A stretch of 64,000 nucleotides of DNA, from contig NZ_CABVPR010000025.1 in NCBI RefSeq assembly GCF_902499135.1, positions 1-64,000 on the forward strand, read 5' to 3'. This document shows positions 19,716 through 27,813 of this stretch, in pieces. The position numbers and the translations under genes were made by a program. The stretch's first letter is position 1. Every line of letters starts with the position of its first letter. The notes under the pieces are model-generated. The model was not told the DNA's origin. It saw only the letters and a list, made by a program, of their open reading frames with translations, and did not search any database. This stretch comes from Burkholderia dolosa (GTDB taxonomy: Bacteria; Pseudomonadota; Gammaproteobacteria; Burkholderiales; Burkholderiaceae).

Positions 19716-20891
19716 ATGAACGCAGAAATCGGCATCGACTCCATCACGCTTTCCATCGCACGCGTCACGCCGTCCACGCATTGGACGTTCGTCGAGATCG
19801 TCGACGAAGAAAACCGGATCGGCCTCGGCGAGGCCACGTTGACGGGGCGCGACAGCGAACTGCTGCGCGCGGCGAGCGACATGTTTCCGGCCATCGTCGA
19901 CATGCGCGTCGATGATGCGGCCTCGTGGCTCGATACGCTCGAGCTCGGCACGATCGCCCGCGCCGCCGTGGCGTCGGCGCTCAGCCACGCCGTGACGGAT
20001 CTGCGCGCGCGGATCCGCAACCGGAGCATTGCGGAGCTGCTCGGCCATCCGGTACGCGCGTTCATCCCGATGTACGCGAACATCAACCGGCGCACGCATA
20101 CGCGGTCGCCAGACAGCTTCGCGCACAGCGCGCGTTCGGCCGTAGCCGCCGGCTTCTCCGCGGTCAAGATCGCGCCGTTCGACGGCGTGACGCTGTACGG
20201 CAGCGATGCACACGCGCAGCCGTCGCTGATCGACGCGGCGCTCGAGCGCATTGCCGCGGTGCGCGATGCAGTCGGCCCCGCGGTCGACGTGATGGTCGAT
20301 TGCCATTGGCGGCTCAATGCACACGTCGCGCGTCAGGTGCTCGCGAGCGACGTATGCGACGGCCTGCACTGGCTCGAATGTCCGCTGCCCGAGACGCCGG
20401 ACCGCCTGCACGAGCTGCGCGCGCTCCGGTCGCTGGCGAACGACCGCGGCATTCGTCTCGCCGGCTGTGAAGAGGCGATCAGGGCCGAAGGCTTCATGCC
20501 GTTTGTTGAAGCCGGCGCTTACGACGTGATGATGCCCGACGTCAAATACGTCGGCAGCGTCGACGAAATGCTGCATGTCGCGCAGCTGCTCGGCCGGCAC
20601 GACGTCGAATTTTCGCCGCACAACCCGAGCGGGCCCGTCGCTCACGCGGTCAGCATGCAGATCTGTTCGCTGGTGCCCAATTTCAGACGTATGGAAATGC
20701 AGTTCGACGAAACACCGTACTTCCATACGCTCACGGGCGCGACCGTGCCCGTGCCGGACAACGGCGGCGCGCAGATCGCCAGGACGTCGGGCATCGGGAT
20801 GCGGCTCGATCGCGATGCGCTCGACCCGCTGACGATACGCCGGCTGCAGTTTCATCGCGCATGCCGGGCCGGTGAGCTCGTCGTCACCTGA
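19716..20891 (+). CDS. Enolase-superfamily sugar acid dehydratase (mandelate racemase/MLE subgroup)
   Basis: 391 residues. The N-terminal capping domain (1-125) is followed by a barrel with FSAVKIAPFD (catalytic Lys region), metal ligands Asp in VDCHW, Glu in WLECPLPE and Glu in GCEEA, then PDVKYVG and SPHNPSGPVAH, where His is the usual general base or acid. Members of this subgroup dehydrate aldonic acids to 2-keto-3-deoxy acids or isomerise anhydro-sugar acids. Neighbouring lactonase and keto-deoxygalactonate kinase favour an aldonate dehydratase, galactonate type most likely. No clear ribosome binding site was seen, so the start is less certain than the product. Confidence 0.87.
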   Translation: MNAEIGIDSITLSIARVTPSTHWTFVEIVDEENRIGLGEATLTGRDSELLRAASDMFPAIVDMRVDDAASWLDTLELGTIARAAVASALSHAVTDLRARIRNRSIAELLGHPVRAFIPMYANINRRTHTRSPDSFAHSARSAVAAGFSAVKIAPFDGVTLYGSDAHAQPSLIDAALERIAAVRDAVGPAVDVMVDCHWRLNAHVARQVLASDVCDGLHWLECPLPETPDRLHELRALRSLANDRGIRLAGCEEAIRAEGFMPFVEAGAYDVMMPDVKYVGSVDEMLHVAQLLGRHDVEFSPHNPSGPVAHAVSMQICSLVPNFRRMEMQFDETPYFHTLTGATVPVPDNGGAQIARTSGIGMRLDRDALDPLTIRRLQFHRACRAGELVVT

Positions 20892-20970
20892 CACGCCGAC
20901 GTCTGCCGCCGGATCGGTCTTACCTCTTTCATTTGTGTCCGCCCTCTCCGTCAACCGTCACGCGATAGCC

Positions 20971-22068
20971 ATGAGCCAGCCTACGAACGCCTCCTCACCC
21001 ACGCCGGTGTCCGCACCGCCGTCGTCATTCCACGCCCACGCTGCACGCGCCTCCGGCGACGATCGCGGCACGCACGCAGACTGCCCGGTACTGATCGGGC
21101 TCGACTGGGGCACCACGTCGCTGCGCGCCTACCTGTTCGACGCGGCCGGCCGCGTCGTTGCGCAACGTTCGTCCGCGGCAGGAATCATGAATCTTCCGTG
21201 TCCCGCGGACGAAGGCGGCTTCGATACCGCATTCGACGCCGTATGCGGAGAATGGCTCGCGCAACGCGCGGACGTGCCGGTCGTTGCATCGGGGATGGTC
21301 GGCAGCGCGCAAGGATGGATGCTTGCGCCTTATGCGGAAGTGCCGGCCGGCGCCGATTCGCTCGTCCGGCGACTCGTGCAGGTTCGCACCGCACGCGGCA
21401 CGACGATCTCGATCGTGCCCGGCCTGATCGAAGACGGCGAGCTGCCCAACGTCATGCGCGGCGAGGAGACGCAGATCGTCGGCGCGTCGTTGCAGAATGC
21501 GGCACTCGCAAGCGGCGGTTCGCGGATGCTGGTCGGCCTGCCGGGCACGCATGCGAAGTGGGCGATCGTCGTCGACGGGACGATTCAGCGTTTCTATACG
21601 TTCATGACGGGCGAAGTGTTCGCGGCGCTGCGCGGCCACACGATTCTCGGCCGGACGATGGTCGCGCCATCGAGCCCGCAGACCGATGCGTTTCTGCACG
21701 GTGTCGACGTCGCGCGCCGCACCGATTCGGCCGGTGTGCTGTCGACGATATTCACGATGCGCACGCTCGGGCTCACGGCGCGCCTGCGTGCCGACCAGCA
21801 ATCCGATTACCTGTCCGGCCTGCTGATCGGTCATGAGCTCGCCGGACTCGAACGCATGCTGGCCGCGCAGCAGATGACGCTTCGCGAACGGCCGCCGATA
21901 CTCGTCGGCGACGCATCGCTGTGCGCACGTTACCGGCTCGCGCTGTCGCTGTTCGGATGCGCGGAGGTCACGCTGACCGAGCGCGCGACCGAACTGGGCC
22001 TTTGGTCGATCGCAGTGAAGGCCGGGCTCGTTGCCGCTACGTCCGCACGCCACGCCGGCAGCCGCTGA
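20971..22068 (+). CDS. dgoK: 2-dehydro-3-deoxygalactonokinase
   Basis: 365 residues. After a low-complexity leader of about 38 residues, GLDWGTTSLRAYLFD is the phosphate-binding start of the DgoK family; LPGTHAKWAIV and the C-terminal ILVGDASLC/ELGLWSIAVKAGL segments also match. The enzyme phosphorylates 2-keto-3-deoxy-galactonate to its 6-phosphate in the De Ley-Doudoroff route. The ATG at 20971 has no strong ribosome binding site, and the family usually starts close to the GLDWG motif, so the true start may be downstream. The matching aldolase (DgoA), often fused or adjacent, is absent from the window. Confidence 0.9.
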   Translation: MSQPTNASSPTPVSAPPSSFHAHAARASGDDRGTHADCPVLIGLDWGTTSLRAYLFDAAGRVVAQRSSAAGIMNLPCPADEGGFDTAFDAVCGEWLAQRADVPVVASGMVGSAQGWMLAPYAEVPAGADSLVRRLVQVRTARGTTISIVPGLIEDGELPNVMRGEETQIVGASLQNAALASGGSRMLVGLPGTHAKWAIVVDGTIQRFYTFMTGEVFAALRGHTILGRTMVAPSSPQTDAFLHGVDVARRTDSAGVLSTIFTMRTLGLTARLRADQQSDYLSGLLIGHELAGLERMLAAQQMTLRERPPILVGDASLCARYRLALSLFGCAEVTLTERATELGLWSIAVKAGLVAATSARHAGSR

Positions 22069-22336
22069 CGCACTGCATCAGCCGACCGCCCGAATCTGAT
22101 CAAAAACCGCGTCGGCGTCGCGCGCATACAGCCGTTCCGCGCCGTCCGCTCGAGGGCGGCCGCGTTCGCCAGCCGCTGCATTCGAGCCGCGCATGCGCGG
22201 GCGCAGCATGCGCAGTCCATCATATCGTTGACCGCCGCAGAATCGACTACCATGAAACTGGCCCTGTGACCGGAAGCGGACAACGCGTGCGTCGTCGCGC
22301 CGCGCACAGGCTTGGGTCGTTCGCCCGGAGGTCATC

Positions 22337-22588
22337 ATGAAAGCCAGAATGCTGGTCATCGCGTTCGGAATCGCTTGTGCGGCCGGTGTTCAACCGGCGG
22401 CCGGTGTTCAACCGGCGGCCGCGCAAACGGCCGAACAGCAGCCCGCGGTGTCGCCGCCGCAATGCGATTCCGTCAGTTTCGCGCAAGGTACGGCCGCGAA
22501 TCGTGCCGCGTGCCGTCGCGTCTATGCGCACGACGTGTACGGAAACCGGACGAACGTGCCGCATTGGGCGGTCGACTACGAGTGGTGA
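22337..22588 (+). CDS. Small exported protein, function unknown
   Basis: 83 residues, preceded by GGAGG five bases before the ATG. Residues 1-29 (MKARMLVIAFGIACAAG, then a duplicated GVQPAA) form a signal peptide with cleavage likely after AQ near residue 30. The mature part has two Cys (CDSVSF and AACRR) and ends NRTNVPHWAVDYEW. No family recognised. It is convergent with the glycosidase gene across a strong hairpin. Confidence 0.65.
   Translation: MKARMLVIAFGIACAAGVQPAAGVQPAAAQTAEQQPAVSPPQCDSVSFAQGTAANRAACRRVYAHDVYGNRTNVPHWAVDYEW
22381..22416 (+). repeat. Perfect 18-bp tandem duplication inside the small exported gene
   Basis: Two adjacent identical 18-bp copies (ggccggtgttcaaccggc) encode the doubled GVQPAA in the signal peptide. 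A six-codon duplication keeps the frame and lengthens the region before cleavage. Confidence 0.9.
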
Positions 22589-22746
22589 GCGCATCGCGTC
22601 GGCCGCTTCGGGAACCGGCGCACGCGCCGCTTGCCGGCCTCACACGTTCGCCGCGCGATTGCGCGTTGCACGCGCCGCGGGCTTTCGCGCGATGCGCGTC
22701 GTGACCGCATGCTCGCCGTCGGCAGTGCGTCGCCGCGCGTGCAAAT

Positions 22747-22783
22747 GCGTCCGGCGCGGCGCTCACGCAGCCGCGCCGGACGC
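22747..22783. terminator. Strong bidirectional hairpin
   Basis: GCGTCCGGCGCGGC (22747-22760) and GCCGCGCCGGACGC (22770-22783) form a perfect 14-bp stem with a 9-base loop, 17 bp from the glycosidase stop and between convergent genes. Confidence 0.8.
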
Positions 22784-22800
22784 GCTGACGACATCGACCG

Positions 22801-24705
22801 TCACTGCGGCGTGAAGCGGAACGCCGTGATCGAATGCGCGGGGAACGTCCACTGGAACGTCGACGTGCCGACGTTGGCGACCTGATCCGCCAGTTGCACG
22901 GTGTACGGCGCGGACGGCGTGTTGTCCGACGTAATCGACGTCGACGCCAGCGTCTCGACCGTCGCGCTCGCGCCGTGCGGCAGATTTTGCGGCTGGACGG
23001 TCGCCGTCACCGGCGTTTCCGGATCCTGGTTCACGACGATCAGATAGCCGTTTCCGCTCGCGTCCACCGATGCGATCGGCACGAGCGCTTTCAGCGTCTG
23101 CCCGCTCGTGAGCGTGCGAACCGGGTTGTTCGTCGTCGAGCTCGACACGAGCGTCGTACCGCTGAAGTGCGTGAACATCTTCATCGCGAGCGCGGCGGGC
23201 GTCGCGATCGTCTGCGGACCGGGGCCGCCGAACAACACGTTGTCCGGGAGACTGACGCCCGTGTTGACCGGCGGCGTACCGAACGTGTAGTCCGTGAGCG
23301 CGTGGCGCTCGGCTGCCCGAATGTCGTGATTCATCCATGCCTGCAGCGTCAGGCCTTCGAATATCGCCGCGCCCATCGAGCGGAGAAAATTCGGCGCGTA
23401 ACTCGGCTGCGGATCCTGGATGCCGTACTCGCTGATCAGGATGTCGACCTTCGGCCCCTGCGTGGTGCCCAGCACGCTGTTGATCGTCTGTCGCATCGAC
23501 TGCACCTGGCCGCCGAGCGCCGACACTTGCAGCATGCGCTCGCCGAAGTATTCGTCGATGTCGGTGGGCGAGCTGAGCGTCGGCGCATATTGATGCATGA
23601 CGACGCAGTCGAACGGGTTGGCCGTTCCCAATACGTTCGGCGCGGCGGTCGACGCACACACCTTGACGGACGGATTCACGGCCTTGATCGCCGCATAGTA
23701 CGCCGTGAAGCCGTCGTGCGGGCCCGATTGATACGTCGCGGTAATCTTGCTTCCGCTCGGCGGAATCGCACCCTTCGCGCCGTCGCCGAACGTGATCTGC
23801 CCCGTCGCGGGATTGAACGTATAGACCTGATCGGTCGGCCCGGCCGACGATAGCGACGCAACCGGCGTCCACGCAGTGCTGCCGACGTAGATCGTCTGCG
23901 AGCCGGGCACAGCCGGCTTGTACGACACGTAGAAGCTCTGATTCGGCGCACCGGTACTCACCGACGCGGACGATTGCCAGTTGTCCGGCGCCACGACCGG
24001 CTGCTTGGTGAAGCTCGTCGTGCCGCCGAACGCGTACAGGCACGGCACCTTGTTCGACGAACACGCGGCATTGATCGTGACGGGCGTGCCGGTCATCCAG
24101 TAAGTCTGGTTGCCGAGGCTCATCTCGTTGCCCACTTCGACGTACGCGATGTTGTACGGCGCGACGTGACCGTTCGCGGCGCGCATCGCGGCCCAGTCCA
24201 CGCCGTCCACCACGCCGGCACCTTGGGGCGCCGTCATGTACGCGACGAAGTGCGCGGCATCCGCGGCGGACTCGGTCGCGAAATTGACTATCAGATTGCC
24301 CGCCGCGCCGGTCCGATCCAGCAGATTGCCGAATTCGTCCGGACCGAACGTGCTGTCGAGCGGTACGGCGGCGTTCACGTTGCCGTTGACCTGCGTTTTA
24401 CGCTGCGACTGCGGCCCGATTGCGTTGTACCAGTGATACGTGTTCGCCATCGTGCCGCCGGGAAAGCGCAGCATCGTGATGCCGGCATCCGCTATCTGCG
24501 ACACCAGCGTCGGATACGTGATGCCCGTCGTCGGATCGGCGCTGCCGCTCCCATAGACGCCGTATCGATGGTTCGCACCGAACACGCCGCGATGAACCGT
24601 GCCGGTCTGCGCGGCCGCGTTGAATGTGACGACGGTCTGCGCCGACGCGCCGACGCAACCCAGCAGGCCGACCAGCGCGGCCAACGTTGTTCTTCTCGCG
24701 TGCAT
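22801..24705 (-). CDS. Secreted clan-A glycoside hydrolase, GH51/arabinofuranosidase-like
   Basis: 634 residues with a Sec signal peptide (MHARRTTLAALVGLLGC, cut after ASA near residue 23). Near the N-terminus MLRFPGGTMANTYHW matches the sugar-binding strand of GH51-type enzymes. Glu194 in EVGNEM is the probable acid/base and Glu426 in ISEYG the probable nucleophile, so the retaining mechanism appears intact. Between them lies a roughly 100-residue beta-rich insert (around GQITFGDGAKGAIPPSG). A C-terminal beta domain (from about residue 530) ends in WTFPAHSITAFRF. The start at 24705 follows GAGGAGAAG; an earlier in-frame ATG at 24777 lies inside the putative operator and gives no signal peptide at its N-terminus. 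Substrate not known: L-arabinofuranosides or D-galactofuranosides are both plausible. Confidence 0.8.
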   Translation of the reverse strand: MHARRTTLAALVGLLGCVGASAQTVVTFNAAAQTGTVHRGVFGANHRYGVYGSGSADPTTGITYPTLVSQIADAGITMLRFPGGTMANTYHWYNAIGPQSQRKTQVNGNVNAAVPLDSTFGPDEFGNLLDRTGAAGNLIVNFATESAADAAHFVAYMTAPQGAGVVDGVDWAAMRAANGHVAPYNIAYVEVGNEMSLGNQTYWMTGTPVTINAACSSNKVPCLYAFGGTTSFTKQPVVAPDNWQSSASVSTGAPNQSFYVSYKPAVPGSQTIYVGSTAWTPVASLSSAGPTDQVYTFNPATGQITFGDGAKGAIPPSGSKITATYQSGPHDGFTAYYAAIKAVNPSVKVCASTAAPNVLGTANPFDCVVMHQYAPTLSSPTDIDEYFGERMLQVSALGGQVQSMRQTINSVLGTTQGPKVDILISEYGIQDPQPSYAPNFLRSMGAAIFEGLTLQAWMNHDIRAAERHALTDYTFGTPPVNTGVSLPDNVLFGGPGPQTIATPAALAMKMFTHFSGTTLVSSSTTNNPVRTLTSGQTLKALVPIASVDASGNGYLIVVNQDPETPVTATVQPQNLPHGASATVETLASTSITSDNTPSAPYTVQLADQVANVGTSTFQWTFPAHSITAFRFTPQ

Positions 24706-24767
24706 CGCCTTCTTCTCCTCGATGTTGTACTTGCCTCCGATCGAACCCACGACGGGCTCGCCCATGG

Positions 24768-24843
24768 ATTTGATCATAAATTATTTGAAAACACGTACAA
24801 CGGCGCGTTTACCACTAGCCAAAATGATTTTTTGATCATAAAT
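24768..24843. promoter_or_regulatory. Paired putative operators upstream of the glycosidase
   Basis: ATTTGATCATAAAT at 24768-24781 and TTTTGATCATAAAT at 24830-24843 lie in the same orientation with TGATCA cores 62 bp apart. They share 13 identical bases with each other and with the site in the 18.66 kb divergent promoter. The DNA between them (24782-24829) is AT-rich and likely contains the leftward promoter. Confidence 0.7.
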
Positions 24844-25376
24844 GAAAGCTGAACGTCATCTCTCGCAGGGATGGCGTCGCGAGGAATCCGGCTGGTAGAC
24901 GGCGCGCACGGCATCGGCGCGGCGGTTTCATGCCGGCAGACAGGCGTTGTGGGTCGGTCCGTGCGGAACGACGGCCGAGTACAGAAATGCCGATGCGGTG
25001 TGTCGCCGTGATCGCGCAAACGGCGAGCAAGCATGCGGACGCGGTGGCGCGATGAAATCGGCGTTCGTCGACGTCCCGCCGTGCCGCGCTAATTGTGTGC
25101 TCATGCGCGGTCGCTACGCTGGCATCGTTGCAGAGGCGATGAAGAGAATGTCGACGGGCAACCGCGATGCCGGCGAACCACAAGCGCATCGAATGCGCGG
25201 CGCTTCGCGCGAGCGATGCGCGAGCGTACACACAGATGCCGTGAAAGCTTGAAATCGACCGAACCCGCGAAACGTTCGCACCGCATTGCCATGCACGGCT
25301 CCATTCCCCGCGTAGCAGGAAATGCAGCACCAGTCGCCGGGAAGACACTTCGTTCCTCCATATCGAAGGACAACCC
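24844..25376. other. Gene-free interval
   Basis: About 530 bp between the glycosidase operators and the next rightward gene. Several overlapping Arg/Cys-rich frames exist on both strands, none with a plausible start region or known family. A sequence AAGGA just before 25377 serves the next gene. Confidence 0.5.
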
Positions 25377-26312
25377 ATGACCGAACGACTTCCCACGCAT
25401 CGCGTCACCGGAATCAGCAAGGGTACCGGACACCGCATCGCACGCACCGGCCGCACGACGCCCACGCTCCGCGCTCGACGGTTCGTACACGCGCACGCCG
25501 GGCAACGGCAATCCCGCGAGTGGCCCGACACCTATCGGGACGCGCGTAACGAGCCGAATCGCGACGCGGCGATGCAACCGGCGCGTGCGCGTGCGCGTGC
25601 GCGCGCCGCGCTAACCGCGCGCGATCGCGACACGCCGGTCGATGTGGCGACGAACGGCCGTCAGCGTGCCGATGCACAGCTGAAAGAACTGGCCGACCGA
25701 TACGGCGTTTTCTACAGCAGCCATACGTCGGCCCAGCGCCTGTTCCGCCGGATCTTGATGGCGCTGCGCGTTCACGGGCGAGAAGTCGAACTCTGTTCGT
25801 GGTTCGCGTATCGCGTCTACTGCACGCTGGCGCGACGCGGCGCGGGTACTACGGCGCTGCACGGCCCGTTTGCACCGGCGATACGGCAAGTCGGGGCAAA
25901 GCTCGCGAGCCGGCAGACGATCGTGGAGTCCATCCGCCGATGCAGCGACGATGCGGACTTCATTCGTTTCAGCGCCCGAACGGCATCGGATCGCCGCTCG
26001 CCGATTGCGGAAAGCGGACTCAATGCCGCCTACCGCAACGCGGCGGCGCTCCTTCGACCGGTGATCCGGGCAGAGCAGCGCGTCAAGCCGCCCGCGGCCG
26101 CGACCGGGTACGCGAGACACGACGCCGAACGTCACGCGCACTCCGAAACGTCGCGCGGCACGGGCCAGCGATCGAAGCTGACGACGATCGCGCTCGCATT
26201 GGCGGCCGGCATGTTCGTCGGCGCGCTCGTCGCGTTCATCGTGCTCCATGGCCGGGCCGGCTGGATGTATTGGCTCTACAACCGCGACAGCACCGCGTTC
26301 ATCATCCGTTGA
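25377..26312 (+). CDS. Hypothetical membrane-anchored protein
   Basis: 311 residues, not recognised. AAGGA lies 7 bases before the ATG. The first 90 residues are Arg-rich and low in complexity, including an ARARARAR run encoded by a GTGCGC-type repeat at about 25585-25610; the start could be further down (for example the ATG at 25572). Residues 100-200 are more protein-like (KELADRYGVFYSSHT, LCSWFAYRVYC). Near the C-terminus residues 271-293 form one transmembrane helix (TTIALALAAGMFVGALVAFIV) followed by a short tail with WMYWLYNRDS, so it is probably a C-terminally anchored inner-membrane protein. Confidence 0.5.
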   Translation: MTERLPTHRVTGISKGTGHRIARTGRTTPTLRARRFVHAHAGQRQSREWPDTYRDARNEPNRDAAMQPARARARARAALTARDRDTPVDVATNGRQRADAQLKELADRYGVFYSSHTSAQRLFRRILMALRVHGREVELCSWFAYRVYCTLARRGAGTTALHGPFAPAIRQVGAKLASRQTIVESIRRCSDDADFIRFSARTASDRRSPIAESGLNAAYRNAAALLRPVIRAEQRVKPPAAATGYARHDAERHAHSETSRGTGQRSKLTTIALALAAGMFVGALVAFIVLHGRAGWMYWLYNRDSTAFIIR

Positions 26313-26703
26313 CGAATGCGGAGAAGGAACGCCGGGCACTGCGTTTACCACGGATTGCAGCGCTTCCGCGTTGCGCGTTTCCGCTCGGCTGGTCCCGCTT
26401 CGTCGGAGCACGAAGCGGGAGTCGCAGCTCGACGCTCGCGTGCGTGTACCTCATTCAACGTCTACCGCGAACTACCCGATATCGCTGCGCTCACGATCTC
26501 TTCGCACATTCCGAAGCTGTGTGACGAGTCGTCATCGCGGGACCGGCCTGGCTGCTACGCGTCGCGTAAAACAGTGCCGGTTAAACGGCACGAAGAAACC
26601 GCGTACCTCCGCTCACATAGCGCTAATTCAAGGTCCTTAATATTTTCTCCAGAGACAAGTTCATTTTGCACGGAATGCCGTGCATTGCTCCCAGGAGAAA
26701 ATC
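26313..26703. other. Intergenic region with promoter-like AT-rich end
   Basis: No gene seen. The last 80 bp (26615-26700, including ccttaatattttctcc) is AT-rich compared with the rest and ends in AGGAGAAAATC before the DUF3563 start, so it probably holds that gene's promoter. Confidence 0.5.
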
Positions 26704-26889
26704 ATGCTCGACAAGTTCTTCAGCAGACTGTTAGCAACGCTGATCGTGTCGGAAGATACGCGACGCGACGCCTATCTCAGCCGTTCCGCCGATCTGGCCG
26801 ATCTCGAACGGCGCAGCCGCTATTTCGAAGCGAATCACTCGCCGTTCTCGATGTCGTACGACGATCGTCGACGCGACGGGCAAGACTGA
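26704..26889 (+). CDS. DUF3563 family small protein
   Basis: 61 residues. AGGAG lies 6-7 bases before the ATG. The central TRRDAYLSRSADLADLERR followed by an aromatic RYFE segment is the hallmark of DUF3563, a family of small proteins common in Burkholderiaceae, often near stress genes. The N-terminus MLDKFFSRLLATLIV is amphipathic or hydrophobic. Function unknown; it precedes a universal stress protein by about 280 bp. Confidence 0.82.
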   Translation: MLDKFFSRLLATLIVSEDTRRDAYLSRSADLADLERRSRYFEANHSPFSMSYDDRRRDGQD

Positions 26890-27166
26890 TCTCGCTTCCG
26901 CCGCGCTTTTCGGCCCGCTCTTCATTCGACAAGCGGCGCACCGGCTCCGTATCAGGTACGTGCAAGCGTGACGCGATCGGGCACAAGGCCCGTATGCGGG
27001 ATTCGCTCGCCGTCGCACCGCATCGCGGAGTGTCGCTGCCGCCCGCGTGGACCGTCCACGCGATCGATCGAACTCATCTTGATCTCATTCGAGCGGTTCA
27101 AGATGAAGACGCGGCATCCGATCAGTTCGATGTTTCCGTGTCTCCCTTTTTCAGCCGAGCCAGAAT

Positions 27167-27682
27167 ATGTCCAAGACCGTCGTCGTTGCGATCAATCACA
27201 ATTTCACCGATTCGTTTCTCGCGTCCGCGCTCGAAACCGCGCGGCATTGCGATGCGCGAATCGCTGCCGTCCATGTCGTGGACCTGACGCACTGCTATGC
27301 GGGATTGGGCGACTCCAATTACGGTCTGGTAGTCGGTGCGATGCTCGCGTACGGCCGCGCCGCGCTGGCCCGCGCGATGACCACGCTGAACGACAATCCG
27401 CGTGGCGCCGACGCACATCTGCTGACACTGCCCGTGCGCGGCTCGCACATCGGCCGCGAGATCGCGTCGGTCTGCGAGGCATCGAATGCGGAGCTGGTCC
27501 TGCTCGGCGCACGCAAGCGCGTATGGTGGCAGGTAATCGGCGAAGATGTCGCTGCGACGCTGCGCAAGGCCACGCGTACGCCGGTTCAGATCGTGCGCGC
27601 GGCACCGGGATGTCAGACGACGCCGCAAACGTCGAATGCGCACCCCGGCGTACGTAACGGGCAGCGCCGTTTGCAACGTTAG
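27167..27682 (+). CDS. Universal stress protein (UspA family)
   Basis: 171 residues, single Usp domain: VVVAINHNFTDSFLASALETA at the N-terminus, AAVHVVDLTHC, ELVLLGARKR and a C-terminal TRTPVQIVR strand. The ATP-binding G-2x-G-9x-G(S/T) motif of the MJ0577 class is not present in usual form (LLGARKRVWWQVIGEDVAATL), so it may be of the non-ATP-binding class. A 25-residue polar tail follows the domain. A clearly related second copy lies at 30737-31243. Confidence 0.9.
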   Translation: MSKTVVVAINHNFTDSFLASALETARHCDARIAAVHVVDLTHCYAGLGDSNYGLVVGAMLAYGRAALARAMTTLNDNPRGADAHLLTLPVRGSHIGREIASVCEASNAELVLLGARKRVWWQVIGEDVAATLRKATRTPVQIVRAAPGCQTTPQTSNAHPGVRNGQRRLQR

Positions 27683-27813
27683 TCCGTCACCCGGTTTCAG
27701 CCGGTTCGACGCGTCGTTTTCGCCGTGCAATGCCGGCGCGTGCATCGAACTCGTGTCGCACGTGCCGATCGCCGTTCAGAACAACGCTGAAGCAATGACT
27801 CAGGAGGCAGGTG

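Noticed and set aside
27070-27166. FNR/ANR-like box (TTGAT...) upstream of the first UspA gene
   Set aside because: The second half-site does not match ATCAA, so the evidence is too weak.
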